A stretch of DNA of 64,000 nucleotides from Pseudomonas reinekei (GCF_001945365.1 NZ_MSTQ01000019.1:42378-106377), one strand, 5' to 3'; counted from the first letter of the stretch, positions 18,156-25,358 are shown. A program made the numbers and translations. The notes: a model not told the origin generated them from the letters alone.

Positions 18156-18488
18156 TCATGCTTTCGGCTCGGCCTCGCTCAGGTCCAGCCGCTTGGCCAC
18201 CCAGCGTTCGTACAAACCGATGGCGACATCCGCGCCGGCCATCGCGGTCAGGCAACCCAGGGCGCCCGCTGTCCAGATCGACAGGCCCGCACCGAACAGC
18301 AACATCATCGCTGACACGCCGCAGACGATGCAGGCGCCGGACCGAAGTGCGAGGCGGCGCAGTAACGCCCAGCCTCGTGCCCCGTCCTTGTCAGCGCGCC
18401 ACATCTCGCCGGACACGCCGCCCACCAATGACAGGGCAATCACCAACCAGATCGGCATCTCTGCCAGCGCCTGTTGCTCGTTCGTCAT
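18156..18488 (-). CDS. Phage holin
   Basis: A 110-residue protein with hydrophobic segments at about 11-27 (PIWLVIALSLVGGVSG), 50-72 (ACIVCGVSAMMLLFGAGLSIW) and 73-92, and a charged C-terminus (ERWVAKRLDLSEAEPKA). The arrangement matches class II-III holins of Pseudomonas prophages that form the lytic membrane lesion. It lies downstream of the Q-like gene and of a terminator, the late-gene position. No endolysin gene accompanies it. Confidence 0.8.
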   Translation of the reverse strand: MTNEQQALAEMPIWLVIALSLVGGVSGEMWRADKDGARGWALLRRLALRSGACIVCGVSAMMLLFGAGLSIWTAGALGCLTAMAGADVAIGLYERWVAKRLDLSEAEPKA

Positions 18489-19017
18489 TGCCCTGCCCCT
18501 TAAACAAAAAGACCCGGCGCAATGGCCGGGTCAGGTGGTGGGTGGCCTACCGCGCTTTGCGGTCGCACCCATCGAAGATGGCCCCTTTTTACAGGTCGAT
18601 TCTGGTGGCAGCAAGACCGGTTTAATGCCATCCGGTGAATGTGTGGGTGACGCCCGGTGAACGGCTGGCGAATGTCGGTGAATATCTATCCCGGCTGTCT
18701 TTTGCTTTTCCGGCGTCCCATGCGTCCCACCTCTCCGAAACTAGGTGGGACGTCTGAAAGCCCCGTAGATTGGGACTTTGCCCCACCGTCCTACTTTTAT
18801 CTCTCTTTTCTCGTGTATAGAGAGAATATTTAAAAACACGCGTGCGCGTGAACACGCGCATTGATGCCCGCTACGCATACACGGGCGGGAGGCATGAAAA
18901 AGGTGGGACGGTGGGACAGCCCAACAACGACGAGGCCTGCGCCCGTCCCACCACTGCAAAAAGCAGTGGGACGGAGGCAGGCCGGTGGGACGGCGTAAGC
19001 CAGAGTAATGCCCACGA
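18489..19017. other. Iteron-bearing non-coding region, candidate replication origin
   Basis: 529 bp without a gene. It holds GTGGGACG six times in both orientations (18723, 18745, 18903, 18944, 18966, 18985), a seventh copy with one change (18911) and CGTCCCAT at 18715. CGTCCCACCT/AGGTGGGACG at 18723-18752 forms a 10-bp perfect inverted repeat. Between the clusters lie an AT-rich stretch (18791-18837) and the palindrome TGCGCGTG-AA-CACGCGCA (18843-18860). Iterons beside an AT-rich region downstream of a primase gene suggest an origin. Confidence 0.5.
18505..18532 (-). terminator. Rho-independent terminator upstream of the holin
   Basis: Read on the minus strand: an 8-bp perfect stem GACCCGGC/GCCGGGTC with a 6-nt loop (18511-18532), followed by TTTTT. 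It lies between the Q-like gene and the late genes, so transcription reaching holin and terS must read through it, as at the lambda late terminator. Confidence 0.85.
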
Positions 19018-19377
19018 TCAAGCCGCTTCCCCCAGGAGGAAGTGCTCGACCACGATGTGGGCGTCATGCAGGCGCTGGTAGTAGAGATTACGGGTGCAAC
19101 CACTCTGAGCCAGACGCGCAGTCAAAGGCGCATCAGGCTGGAAGTAATGCACCTGGACCACCGTCATCAGCTCGGGATCCAGGCGTTTCTTCACGATCCG
19201 CTCGATGTCCAGAGAAGCCTCCAGCGGCACCCTGCTCCCACGCCTGCCTCGCACCAGCTGACCACCGCTCTCCATCATCATGGCGACCATGTTGCCACCT
19301 GAGTATCCAGCGGCCACTTCGTCGCTGTGCAGCTCCTGCGCCCATTGCTTGAGAGCCATATCGATCGCTTTAATCAT
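19018..19377 (-). CDS. Q-like antiterminator / late regulator
   Basis: A 119-residue protein. The C-terminal half (LTARLAQSGCTRNLYYQRLHDAHIVVEHFL) looks like a sigma-70-region-4-type helix-turn-helix as in phage antitermination Q-like proteins. Its position, right after the primase and before a terminator and the late genes, matches lambda Q. It overlaps the primase gene by 8 bp. The family call is by position and helix pattern rather than by a strict motif. Confidence 0.6.
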   Translation of the reverse strand: MIKAIDMALKQWAQELHSDEVAAGYSGGNMVAMMMESGGQLVRGRRGSRVPLEASLDIERIVKKRLDPELMTVVQVHYFQPDAPLTARLAQSGCTRNLYYQRLHDAHIVVEHFLLGEAA

Positions 19378-21589
19378 CGAAGCACGGCTCCTCGAACTCA
19401 GGTTGTTCCAGCGCCGGCGCCCTGCCCCAACCCTCAGGTTTCTTGTACGCCCAAGGCCGCTGGCCGCTCTTGCTCAAGGCGCCCAAACGGAACCGTCGCC
19501 AGCCCAGTCGATGGAGGATCGCTCCCACACGCATCTGCTCGGGTTTGCCCCAATGAGCGGGATCGAGCTTGAGCGCCTGACTCATCACCTCACTGCCGGT
19601 GGTGGTCTCGCCGATCTGCGACTCTTCCAGCCAGGTCAGGATTGGCGTTTCCCATTCGTCCACCACAAAGCGTTCGTCCTGTTCCTCGCTGAACATCGGC
19701 GCCTCCTCTCGCGTTACCCACCAGAGGTCACCGGCCTCAAAGCAGAACATCGCTTCAGCCCAGAGTTGGTCGCGGATCTCGCGCAACAACGCCACGTCGA
19801 CCTTGGTACAGGCCACCGGCCAATAACGTCGGTTGCCGGTGGCGTCCTTGAGGTACTCGTCCTGGTTGGTGGTGCCGACGAAAACACACTGGCGTGGCAC
19901 GTCCAGCGTTCTGCGGCCATAGCTTTCGCGGTAGGTGTCAGTCGATGCCGAGAAAAACTGCTTGGCCTTGGTGCTCTCGGCCTTGTTGAAGCTGTCCAGC
20001 TCGCCCAGCTCAACAATCCACTTGCCACGGATTGCCTGAAAGCCGTCCTTGTCGCCGAGGGCAAACGGCGTGTCCATGAACCACTCACCGCCGAGCACGC
20101 TCATGGCAGTCGACTTACCGGCGCCTTGTACGCCTTCGAGGATCATCACCGAGTCAGCCTTGCAACCGGGCTTCATGACTCGCGCCACGGCCGAGATCAT
20201 CCAGCGTTTGCCGACCTTGGACGTGTAGTCGGTTGTCTTCACACCCATGACATCCGTCAGCCAACGCTCCAGGCGCGGTACACGATCCCATTCGAGTTTT
20301 TTCAGGTACTCGCGCACCGGGTGAAACGCGTGGTCGTGGGCCACGACGCTGACAGCCTCGATGACGTGCGAGGACTTCACGCGCAGGTTGTACTGCTGCG
20401 CAAGCCACTTCATCACGCGCACGTCGTCGATGTCGGCCCACTCGCCGGTACCACCGCCATAAGGGGCGGCGCGTAACTTGACGATCTTCGAGCTGAAAGC
20501 GCAGTAGCTGATCACCCCGGCCCAGCGTTCGTCATGAGCCAGGATCAGTTCGACGTTCTGCATGTGCGCGATCAAGGCGCCGCTTTCACTGCGGGCGAGT
20601 TGATCTTTCCAGCCACCAGCCGCCGGTGGACGGACCACGGCCAGCACCTGACGACGCACGGCCTCCAAACCTTCGGCGACGTGCAGGTCGTTGAAGTCGG
20701 TCCACTTGTCCTGGCGCTCGACGGAGAAGATCGGCGCAACGACTTGGGCGCCGACGATCAGAGCAGCATTGCTGGCCTTCTCTTCACCTGGGTTCCAGGC
20801 ATCGCCATTAGGCTTGGTGGTCTTCCAGTCGTCATCGCGGCAGATGATCAGCGGGCAACCGGCGAAGCGTTCGCGCATGACCTTGCACACGGCCAGCAGG
20901 TTGCCCGCATCGAAGGCCACCGCTACGGCGAGCGACGTCGCCATGTGCAGGCTGGCGCCGGTGGCGTAACCCTCACAGACCAGCACCGGTTCGCCCGGTA
21001 CCGGATGCGGACCGAGCAGAAGAAAGGTGCCCTCCTTTGCCATCCCGTAAGGCCAGTAGGATTTGTCGCGACCGGTGTCTTCCTGCTTGTTCGGGAAGAT
21101 CACCTGCAGGCCCATGATCTGATCACGGGCGTTCTTCATTGGGACCAACACGGCACCGGTGCGCGGCGCGTAACGCACGTTGATGCCAACGATCTGTTTA
21201 CGGTCCAGATAGTCGCTGCGCCCGGTGGTCGGCATACGCTCGAACAAACCCTGCGCCCTTTTCGCGGCCCGCCGCGCAGCGTTACTTGCGATTTCGGCGG
21301 CGCGGCGCTTGGCCTCTTCCTGGCGAGCGCGCATCACTTCGCGTTCTTCCGGCGACATGCGCCCGGCCTTGACCTTGATCCTCTGCGTCTCCCCCGAACG
21401 CCAATCACCGAAGGCGCCGAAGATCAGCGTGTCGCCCTTCGCCGTGCGCTGCTCGTGGACCACGTACCAGCCGTTCTTTTCCTTGCCCTTGTCCTGCGAT
21501 GTCTTGCAGCGGGTCAGCTTGCCGAACACCAGTGGTTGCGCTGGCTCCAGACCGTAATCGGCGAATTGGCCCAATACCTCATCGAGCAT
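19370..21589 (-). CDS. Primase-helicase of the VapE type
   Basis: A 739-residue replication protein. A Toprim-type primase region (ending VLVCEGYATGASLHMA ... PLIICRDDD) is followed by a VapE/superfamily 3-like helicase: Walker A GVQGAGKST, then WIVELGELDSFNK (Walker B) and FVGTTNQDEYLKDATGNRRYWP. VapE-type primase-helicases drive replication of many satellites and prophages. ATG 21589 (MLDEVLGQFADYG) is preceded by GGGGGA. The candidate origin lies 350 bp beyond its 3' end. Confidence 0.87.
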   Translation of the reverse strand: MLDEVLGQFADYGLEPAQPLVFGKLTRCKTSQDKGKEKNGWYVVHEQRTAKGDTLIFGAFGDWRSGETQRIKVKAGRMSPEEREVMRARQEEAKRRAAEIASNAARRAAKRAQGLFERMPTTGRSDYLDRKQIVGINVRYAPRTGAVLVPMKNARDQIMGLQVIFPNKQEDTGRDKSYWPYGMAKEGTFLLLGPHPVPGEPVLVCEGYATGASLHMATSLAVAVAFDAGNLLAVCKVMRERFAGCPLIICRDDDWKTTKPNGDAWNPGEEKASNAALIVGAQVVAPIFSVERQDKWTDFNDLHVAEGLEAVRRQVLAVVRPPAAGGWKDQLARSESGALIAHMQNVELILAHDERWAGVISYCAFSSKIVKLRAAPYGGGTGEWADIDDVRVMKWLAQQYNLRVKSSHVIEAVSVVAHDHAFHPVREYLKKLEWDRVPRLERWLTDVMGVKTTDYTSKVGKRWMISAVARVMKPGCKADSVMILEGVQGAGKSTAMSVLGGEWFMDTPFALGDKDGFQAIRGKWIVELGELDSFNKAESTKAKQFFSASTDTYRESYGRRTLDVPRQCVFVGTTNQDEYLKDATGNRRYWPVACTKVDVALLREIRDQLWAEAMFCFEAGDLWWVTREEAPMFSEEQDERFVVDEWETPILTWLEESQIGETTTGSEVMSQALKLDPAHWGKPEQMRVGAILHRLGWRRFRLGALSKSGQRPWAYKKPEGWGRAPALEQPEFEEPCFDD

Positions 21590-21812
21590 GCTGAATCCCC
21601 CGCTCAGAGAGGGATTGGCAACTGATGCACTGCGAGCAACCCGGTGAGGCCAGGCGACGGGCTTCCGGAATCGGATCGTCACACGCTTCACAGAACAGCA
21701 AGGAATGGGAAGCGCTTTCTGCTTTGGCAGCGCTGCGCGCAGCCATGGCCTGATCGATGCGTTCCTGCACCAGATCGTTAGCGAAATCGGCGATGTCAGC
21801 CACGGTCAGCAC
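21579..21812 (-). CDS. DksA/TraR-family C4 zinc-finger protein
   Basis: A 77-residue protein from GTG 21812 (or GTG 21803). The zinc finger CEACDDPIPEARRLASPGCSQCISCQ is the TraR/DksA signature, preceded by a short helix (LVQERIDQAMAA). Short phage TraR-like proteins bind RNA polymerase in the secondary channel and mimic DksA/ppGpp. It overlaps the CII gene upstream and the primase gene downstream by about 10-17 bp, so the three are translationally coupled. Confidence 0.85.
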   Translation of the reverse strand: MLTVADIADFANDLVQERIDQAMAARSAAKAESASHSLLFCEACDDPIPEARRLASPGCSQCISCQSLSERGIQHAR

Positions 21813-22314
21813 CTCGCGTCGTCTGGTTGACGTAGGTGGCGCGGTTGAACAACCCGAGCAGCCCTTGAATGCCCCGGAACACCTGCAGGCGAATCGCCGC
21901 GAGTTCCTGATCGGTGACCACACCGTCGCCGATGCTCTTGGCCCAGGTCTCGGCCAGATCAGCAACCTGGCGGAAGTATTCGGCGATGCCCGTCGTGAGC
22001 GTTTCGGGCATGTCGTGGGTATAGGTGTCGGCCAGTTCCTGCCAAATCGTGTCGCCGACCAGCGCATGCACCGCATCGAGAATGCGGCGGTCCTTGGTCA
22101 GTTCGAGGATCTCGCCGAACTCCTGAATGTTAATGGAGTGGCTCGGGTGGGTCGGCGACAGTTTGTGCTGCAGCGTGGTCGGGTTACGACCGGTCGTGGC
22201 AGCGATGGCAGCAGCACCGCCCGGGTAATCGCGAGCAGCGTGGTACAGCGCTAAATCGAGCGGCAGGATTTCCCGCTGCGCCCGTTCCAGAGAACTCAGA
22301 GCAATTCGGCTCAT
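21796..22314 (-). CDS. Phage regulatory CII family protein (CP76-type)
   Basis: A 172-residue regulator beginning MSRIALSSLERAQREILPLDLALYHAARDYPGG, then AAIAATTGRNPTTLQHKLSPT, the HTH and conserved pattern of the Phage_CP76/CII family. Members in P2-like and other phages activate or gate early transcription. ATG 22314 is chosen because family similarity starts there. It follows the Cro-like gene after an unusually long 320 bp gap that holds a structured element. Confidence 0.8.
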   Translation of the reverse strand: MSRIALSSLERAQREILPLDLALYHAARDYPGGAAAIAATTGRNPTTLQHKLSPTHPSHSINIQEFGEILELTKDRRILDAVHALVGDTIWQELADTYTHDMPETLTTGIAEYFRQVADLAETWAKSIGDGVVTDQELAAIRLQVFRGIQGLLGLFNRATYVNQTTRGADRG

Positions 22315-22384
22315 GGCATTAATCCTAAAAGTTGCCAGTGCCGCACGACAGAAGTTGGTGATACATTTGCCGCGTGGTCTGGAG

Positions 22385-22636
22385 AGGCCCAAAGCCGGCT
22401 AGGTTCGTAAGACCAACACCGGCACCGTGCCGGGGCGAACAATCCGTTGTTCACCCCTGGCGCAACAGCTGCCAGCTCTGTGGTAAGAACGGCAGCAACA
22501 CCAAGGCTTCCGAGCCTTGGAAACGCGGTGAAGGTCGGCGGCATGTGGTGTGCTCGCCTTCCGACATCGCGACCCGACCGCATTGTGGTGATGCTATCGG
22601 GAGAAACTGGGCGACCCTTGGGTCGCCTTTTTTCTA
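22385..22636 (+). ncRNA. Candidate structured plus-strand RNA ending in a terminator
   Basis: Ordered hairpins read on the plus strand: CCGGC-ACCGT-GCCGG (22419-22433), GAACAA-TCCG-TTGTTC (22437-22452), GCTGCC...GGCAGC (22469-22496), CCAAGGCT-TCCG-AGCCTTGG (22501-22520). They are followed by GGCGACCC-TT-GGGTCGCC-TTTTTT (22612-22636). Two loops are UNCG tetraloops only when read on this strand, and the T-tract is on this strand too. The transcript would be antisense to the cro-cII leader. No promoter was identified, and the 5' end is a guess. Confidence 0.4.
22612..22636 (+). terminator. Rho-independent terminator between cII and cro
   Basis: Stem GGCGACCC/GGGTCGCC with a 2-nt loop, or a 7-bp stem with a 4-nt loop, followed by TTTTTT on the plus strand. 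Minus-strand reading (cro to cII) gives no T-tract, so it acts on a plus-strand transcript although both flanking genes are on the minus strand. Confidence 0.75.
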
Positions 22637-22858
22637 TGCGGCTTGGGACTCTTCCATTTCCGGAGGAAATACGTCATCAAGACTGCATGGCGCTCCTAGC
22701 TTATTGAGCGCTCTGACTATGGCTCTGCACTCCGTAAGCCCTGCGATTCGACGTCCTGCTTCGTAATTGCTTATACGTGCCTGAGTCCATCCAAGAGCTA
22801 CAACGAGTTCCTTTTGCTTGATTCCGGCTTTCTCTCGATGTTCAGCGATCAGATTCAT
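22634..22858 (-). CDS. Cro-like XRE-family regulator
   Basis: A 74-residue protein from ATG 22858, with GGAGG 6 bases upstream. A complete HTH_3 domain is present (residues about 3-58: HREKAGIKQKELVVALGWTQARISNYEAGRRIA). It is divergent from the CI gene and first in the minus-strand early operon, the standard Cro position. It probably competes with CI for the ATCAC-N5-GTGAT-type sites in the shared promoter region. Confidence 0.85.
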   Translation of the reverse strand: MNLIAEHREKAGIKQKELVVALGWTQARISNYEAGRRIAGLTECRAIVRALNKLGAPCSLDDVFPPEMEESQAA

Positions 22859-22882
22859 GATGCCCTCCAATTAGCCGGAGCC

Positions 22883-22924
22883 ATCTTAATCACGAATCGC
22901 AGATATTTCAACACGCAAAGTGAT
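22883..22924 (-). promoter_or_regulatory. Early (cro) promoter with two CI-type operators
   Basis: On the minus strand TTGAAA (22906-22911), a 17-bp spacer and TAAGAT (22883-22888) form a sigma-70 promoter for the cro operon. Two 13-bp operator-like sites flank the -35: ATCACTTTGCGTG (complement of 22912-22924) abuts it upstream, and TGCGATTCGTGAT (complement of 22889-22901) fills the spacer up to the -10. The same arrangement recurs at 23708-23749. Confidence 0.7.
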
Positions 22925-22958
22925 GATAAATAATTTCAGAGCGTGGTAAAAAAAGCAC

Positions 22959-23708
22959 ATGAACACACTCGGCGAACGTATTAAGCAATACCGCAAAGCC
23001 AAGGGCATGAGCCAACAAGCCCTTGCTTTCGCTTGCGGTTGGGAATCCCAGTCTCGGATAGGCAATTACGAGAAAGGGGCTCGTCAGCCCAATCTCCACG
23101 ACTTGCAAAAGATAGCGACAGCACTGGGAGTATCTTTTCCAGACTTGGTAGCAGGAAAAAATCGTTCCGACGTTGAGTCGTACTCAGACGCCATTCAAGG
23201 TCGGATTCGGTCTGAAGACCGTCTTGTGAGGGACTACGGAAGATCGAAAGACAAAGACCAACCTGTTAGCAGCCTTGTAGGCTGGGCTAAGGATGGAAAG
23301 GTGCCTGTGCTATCAAACGCGCAGCTTGGGAATCAGGGCTTCTTCGACACGGTAGAACCGCCACCAGGGCAAGGTGAAGGTTATCTAAACATTCATAGCG
23401 ATGACCCAGATGCCTATGGCATAAGAGTCATGGGCGATAGCCTGATGCCCCGCATAAAAAATGGCGAGTTCGTTCTTATAGAGCCGAACAAACGCTTCAG
23501 TAGCGGTGACGAGGTCATAGTCCGAACGTCCTCCGGCAAAGCGATGATCAAAGAGTTTATTTATCTCCGAGACGGAATGTACCGGTTGGATAGCGTCAAT
23601 ACCGATTACGAAACTCTTCACATTGCAGAACAAGAGGTGGAGGAAATCCATCTCGTAGGCGGAATATTGAAGTCATCACGATTTCTACACAGTGCCGCAC
23701 CAATTTAA
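22959..23708 (+). CDS. CI-like repressor (XRE + S24 peptidase)
   Basis: A 249-residue repressor. N-terminal HTH_3 (residues 5-62: RIKQYRKAKGMSQQALAFACGWESQSRIGNYEKG) and C-terminal LexA/S24 domain with S161 (VMGDSLMPRI) and K198 (AMIKEF) as the catalytic dyad. Where LexA-type repressors usually have the Ala-Gly autocleavage bond, this protein reads AQLGNQG (residues 121-127), i.e. Leu-Gly. It should hold the element silent through the operators at 22889-22924 and 23708-23747. Confidence 0.9.
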   Translation: MNTLGERIKQYRKAKGMSQQALAFACGWESQSRIGNYEKGARQPNLHDLQKIATALGVSFPDLVAGKNRSDVESYSDAIQGRIRSEDRLVRDYGRSKDKDQPVSSLVGWAKDGKVPVLSNAQLGNQGFFDTVEPPPGQGEGYLNIHSDDPDAYGIRVMGDSLMPRIKNGEFVLIEPNKRFSSGDEVIVRTSSGKAMIKEFIYLRDGMYRLDSVNTDYETLHIAEQEVEEIHLVGGILKSSRFLHSAAPI

Positions 23709-23749
23709 TCACACTATGTGTTGACACAAGCAAGCACATTACGTGATAT
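23708..23749 (+). promoter_or_regulatory. Promoter with paired CI-type operators for the integrase-side operon
   Basis: TTGACA (23721-23726), 17-bp spacer, TGATAT (23744-23749). ATCACACTATGTG (23708-23720) abuts the -35, and CACATTACGTGAT (23735-23747) overlaps the -10; the two are inverted relatives. This repeats the layout of the cro promoter. It should place the genes from 23786 towards int under the same repressor. Confidence 0.72.
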
Positions 23750-23785
23750 TTGCCTCACTCTTTACCACAGAGCGAGGCAATACCA

Positions 23786-23965
23786 ATGCGTACCACCGCA
23801 ACCTTGCATGTCCATCCGGCATGCGTCAGCAATCGCAAACTGATCGAACAGCTGCAGCTCGCCACGGGCTGTATGGTCGTCATTCATAACAGCAAACCCA
23901 AGCTTGTTGCCAAGTCCTGCCAGCCCTCTCCTATCGATCCAAACGGTGGAGGGCACGCGGCATGA
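23786..23965 (+). CDS. Small phage protein, unknown function
   Basis: 59 residues from ATG 23786 (MRTTATLHVHPACVSNRKLI), with GAGG 9 bases upstream and directly downstream of the repressed promoter. It may be a small DNA- or protein-binding factor; no domain recognised. It overlaps the next gene by 4 bp (ATGA), so it is coupled to it. Confidence 0.6.
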   Translation: MRTTATLHVHPACVSNRKLIEQLQLATGCMVVIHNSKPKLVAKSCQPSPIDPNGGGHAA

Positions 23966-24552
23966 CCAAGTACAAAATCGACAACCGCACCCTGCAGTTG
24001 CTAAACGCCCAGGTCAACCTGACCGAGACCTTCAACCACGTCCTGCGCACAGCACAGAAGCGTGAATGCCTGGCATTCCGTCTCAAGGTTGAGCGCGGCG
24101 CAGTGGAAAGCACTTTTGTCGTGGAGCTGGGCAGCGAACGCCACACGCTGACCCTGCAGAACGACAAGACGATGCACCTCAAACTGGCCGGCTTTATTGA
24201 AGAGATTGCCAACGGTCCGTTCGACGCGAGCAACTCCAGCGACCTGGTGCATCTCCCGCATGCCGATCGTCAATACGGCCATTTTGATGTCCAGGACAAG
24301 CAGCGTGTGTTCGAACTGGTGCACACCGGGGGCGTGCTGAGCCTCGACATGGGTTTTGAACTTCCCCTGCATGTGGCGCTGCATCGCACCCATTCGCGCC
24401 GCGGCGTCACCGCCATCTTGAGCATCGGCAACAAGAGCCCGCATACGCGCTGCTTCACCTTGTACGACTCCGATGCCGAGATCTACGCAAAGCTCACTGA
24501 GTCCATCAACCATCTTGCTGCAGCAGCCACTCCAGCTGCGCACGCTGCATAG
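23962..24552 (+). CDS. Phage protein, unknown function
   Basis: A 196-residue soluble protein of mixed alpha/beta character with an alanine-rich C-terminus (LAAAATPAAHAA). I recognise no domain. It overlaps the preceding small gene by 4 bp and lies 9 bp before the KilAC-like gene with a GGAGGA between, so it is part of the CI-repressed operon. Confidence 0.65.
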   Translation: MTKYKIDNRTLQLLNAQVNLTETFNHVLRTAQKRECLAFRLKVERGAVESTFVVELGSERHTLTLQNDKTMHLKLAGFIEEIANGPFDASNSSDLVHLPHADRQYGHFDVQDKQRVFELVHTGGVLSLDMGFELPLHVALHRTHSRRGVTAILSIGNKSPHTRCFTLYDSDAEIYAKLTESINHLAAAATPAAHAA

Positions 24553-24561
24553 GAGGACGCC

Positions 24562-24843
24562 ATGGAACGCACCCTCGCCCAAGCAGCCGCTCAACTCGGC
24601 CTCACTCGCCCCAAACTGATCACTCTCATGCGGGAAAAAGGTTTGCTCAAGGGAAACTTGCCGGCGGACCCGAAGCGCGACAAAGCGTACCTGCGGGTCA
24701 AGGACAGTCCCTGGTATGACGAGAAACACGGAATGCAGTACAGCCAGTCGACTCGGGTGAAGCAGGCCGGTATCGGCTGGCTGGCCGAGCAGTTGGACAT
24801 CGATCTTCCTGCAATCCCGGCAGATCGCCGTGACGTGGCCTAG
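24562..24843 (+). CDS. KilAC-type phage antirepressor domain protein
   Basis: A 93-residue protein. The first half (TLAQAAAQLGLTRPKLITLMREKGLLKGNLPADP) is the winged-helix KilAC domain normally found at the C-terminus of phage antirepressors, followed by DSPWYDEKHGMQYSQSTRV. Here it stands alone, without an Ant/BRO N-terminal domain, which is usual for this small form. It could modulate repressor function or DNA binding. Confidence 0.78.
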   Translation: MERTLAQAAAQLGLTRPKLITLMREKGLLKGNLPADPKRDKAYLRVKDSPWYDEKHGMQYSQSTRVKQAGIGWLAEQLDIDLPAIPADRRDVA

Positions 24844-25009
24844 GGAGTACGCCCGCCAGATCGTTGCCATGCGCACACGCGAGGAGCGCAACGCCGCGCT
24901 CCTCGAAGTGCCCGAACATCTGCGCGAGCTGACCAGACGCCACTGCCTGAACGCCTGGAACCACCCGGCACGACAACAACGCAAGGAGGCTCGACAAGCC
25001 CATGAGTAA
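24830..25009 (+). CDS. Small phage protein (59 residues), overlapping both neighbours
   Basis: Starts at GTG 24830 inside the end of the KilAC gene and stops at 25007-25009 inside the start of the PrtN-like gene. The product begins MTWPREYARQIVAMRTREER and is highly basic and helical (LLEVPEHLRELTRRHCLNAW). Overlap at both ends and continuous coding character argue that it is real. The function is unknown; small basic proteins of this kind are common before prtN-like genes. Confidence 0.65.
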   Translation: MTWPREYARQIVAMRTREERNAALLEVPEHLRELTRRHCLNAWNHPARQQRKEARQAHE

Positions 25010-25358
25010 CGCTGCACAGAATCCGCTTCGCCTGCATCCGGCGCCCGAATCGGCCACCGTCGAACTGCTGTATCGAATCTTCGGTGACGTCCTGATCCCG
25101 CTGGAAAAAATCCGCGAGCAGTACTTTCGCAATCTCAACGAGCAGTCGTTCGTGACAGAAATCAACAGCGGCCGGATCCAGCTCCCGATCACCACGCTGG
25201 ACACCAGCCGCAAGGCGCTGAAGTACGCGCACATCCGCCACGTTGCCTCGCTGATCGACATCCGCGCCTACAAGGCTGATGAAGATATGCAGCGGCAGCA
25301 GGACGGCCAACGCCAAACGGCACCCACACCATTGACGGTTGTCACCACCAGCCAATGA
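25002..25358 (+). CDS. PrtN-like pyocin activator family protein
   Basis: A 118-residue protein. TVELLYRIFGDVLIPLEKIREQYF and RIQLPITTLDTSRKA..., ending LIDIRAYKADED, match the pyocin activator PrtN family, DNA-binding proteins that turn on pyocin or phage genes after release from the PrtR/CI repressor. AAGGAGG precedes ATG 25002. Lying in the CI-repressed operon, it may activate other promoters of the element or resident pyocin genes. Confidence 0.82.
   Translation: MSNAAQNPLRLHPAPESATVELLYRIFGDVLIPLEKIREQYFRNLNEQSFVTEINSGRIQLPITTLDTSRKALKYAHIRHVASLIDIRAYKADEDMQRQQDGQRQTAPTPLTVVTTSQ

Noticed and set aside
22374..22766. Plus-strand 130-codon frame with CQLCGKNG
   Set aside because: The Cys pattern looked finger-like, but the frame crosses the terminator at 22612-22636 and continues into the antisense of the cro-like gene; RNA structure explains the region better.
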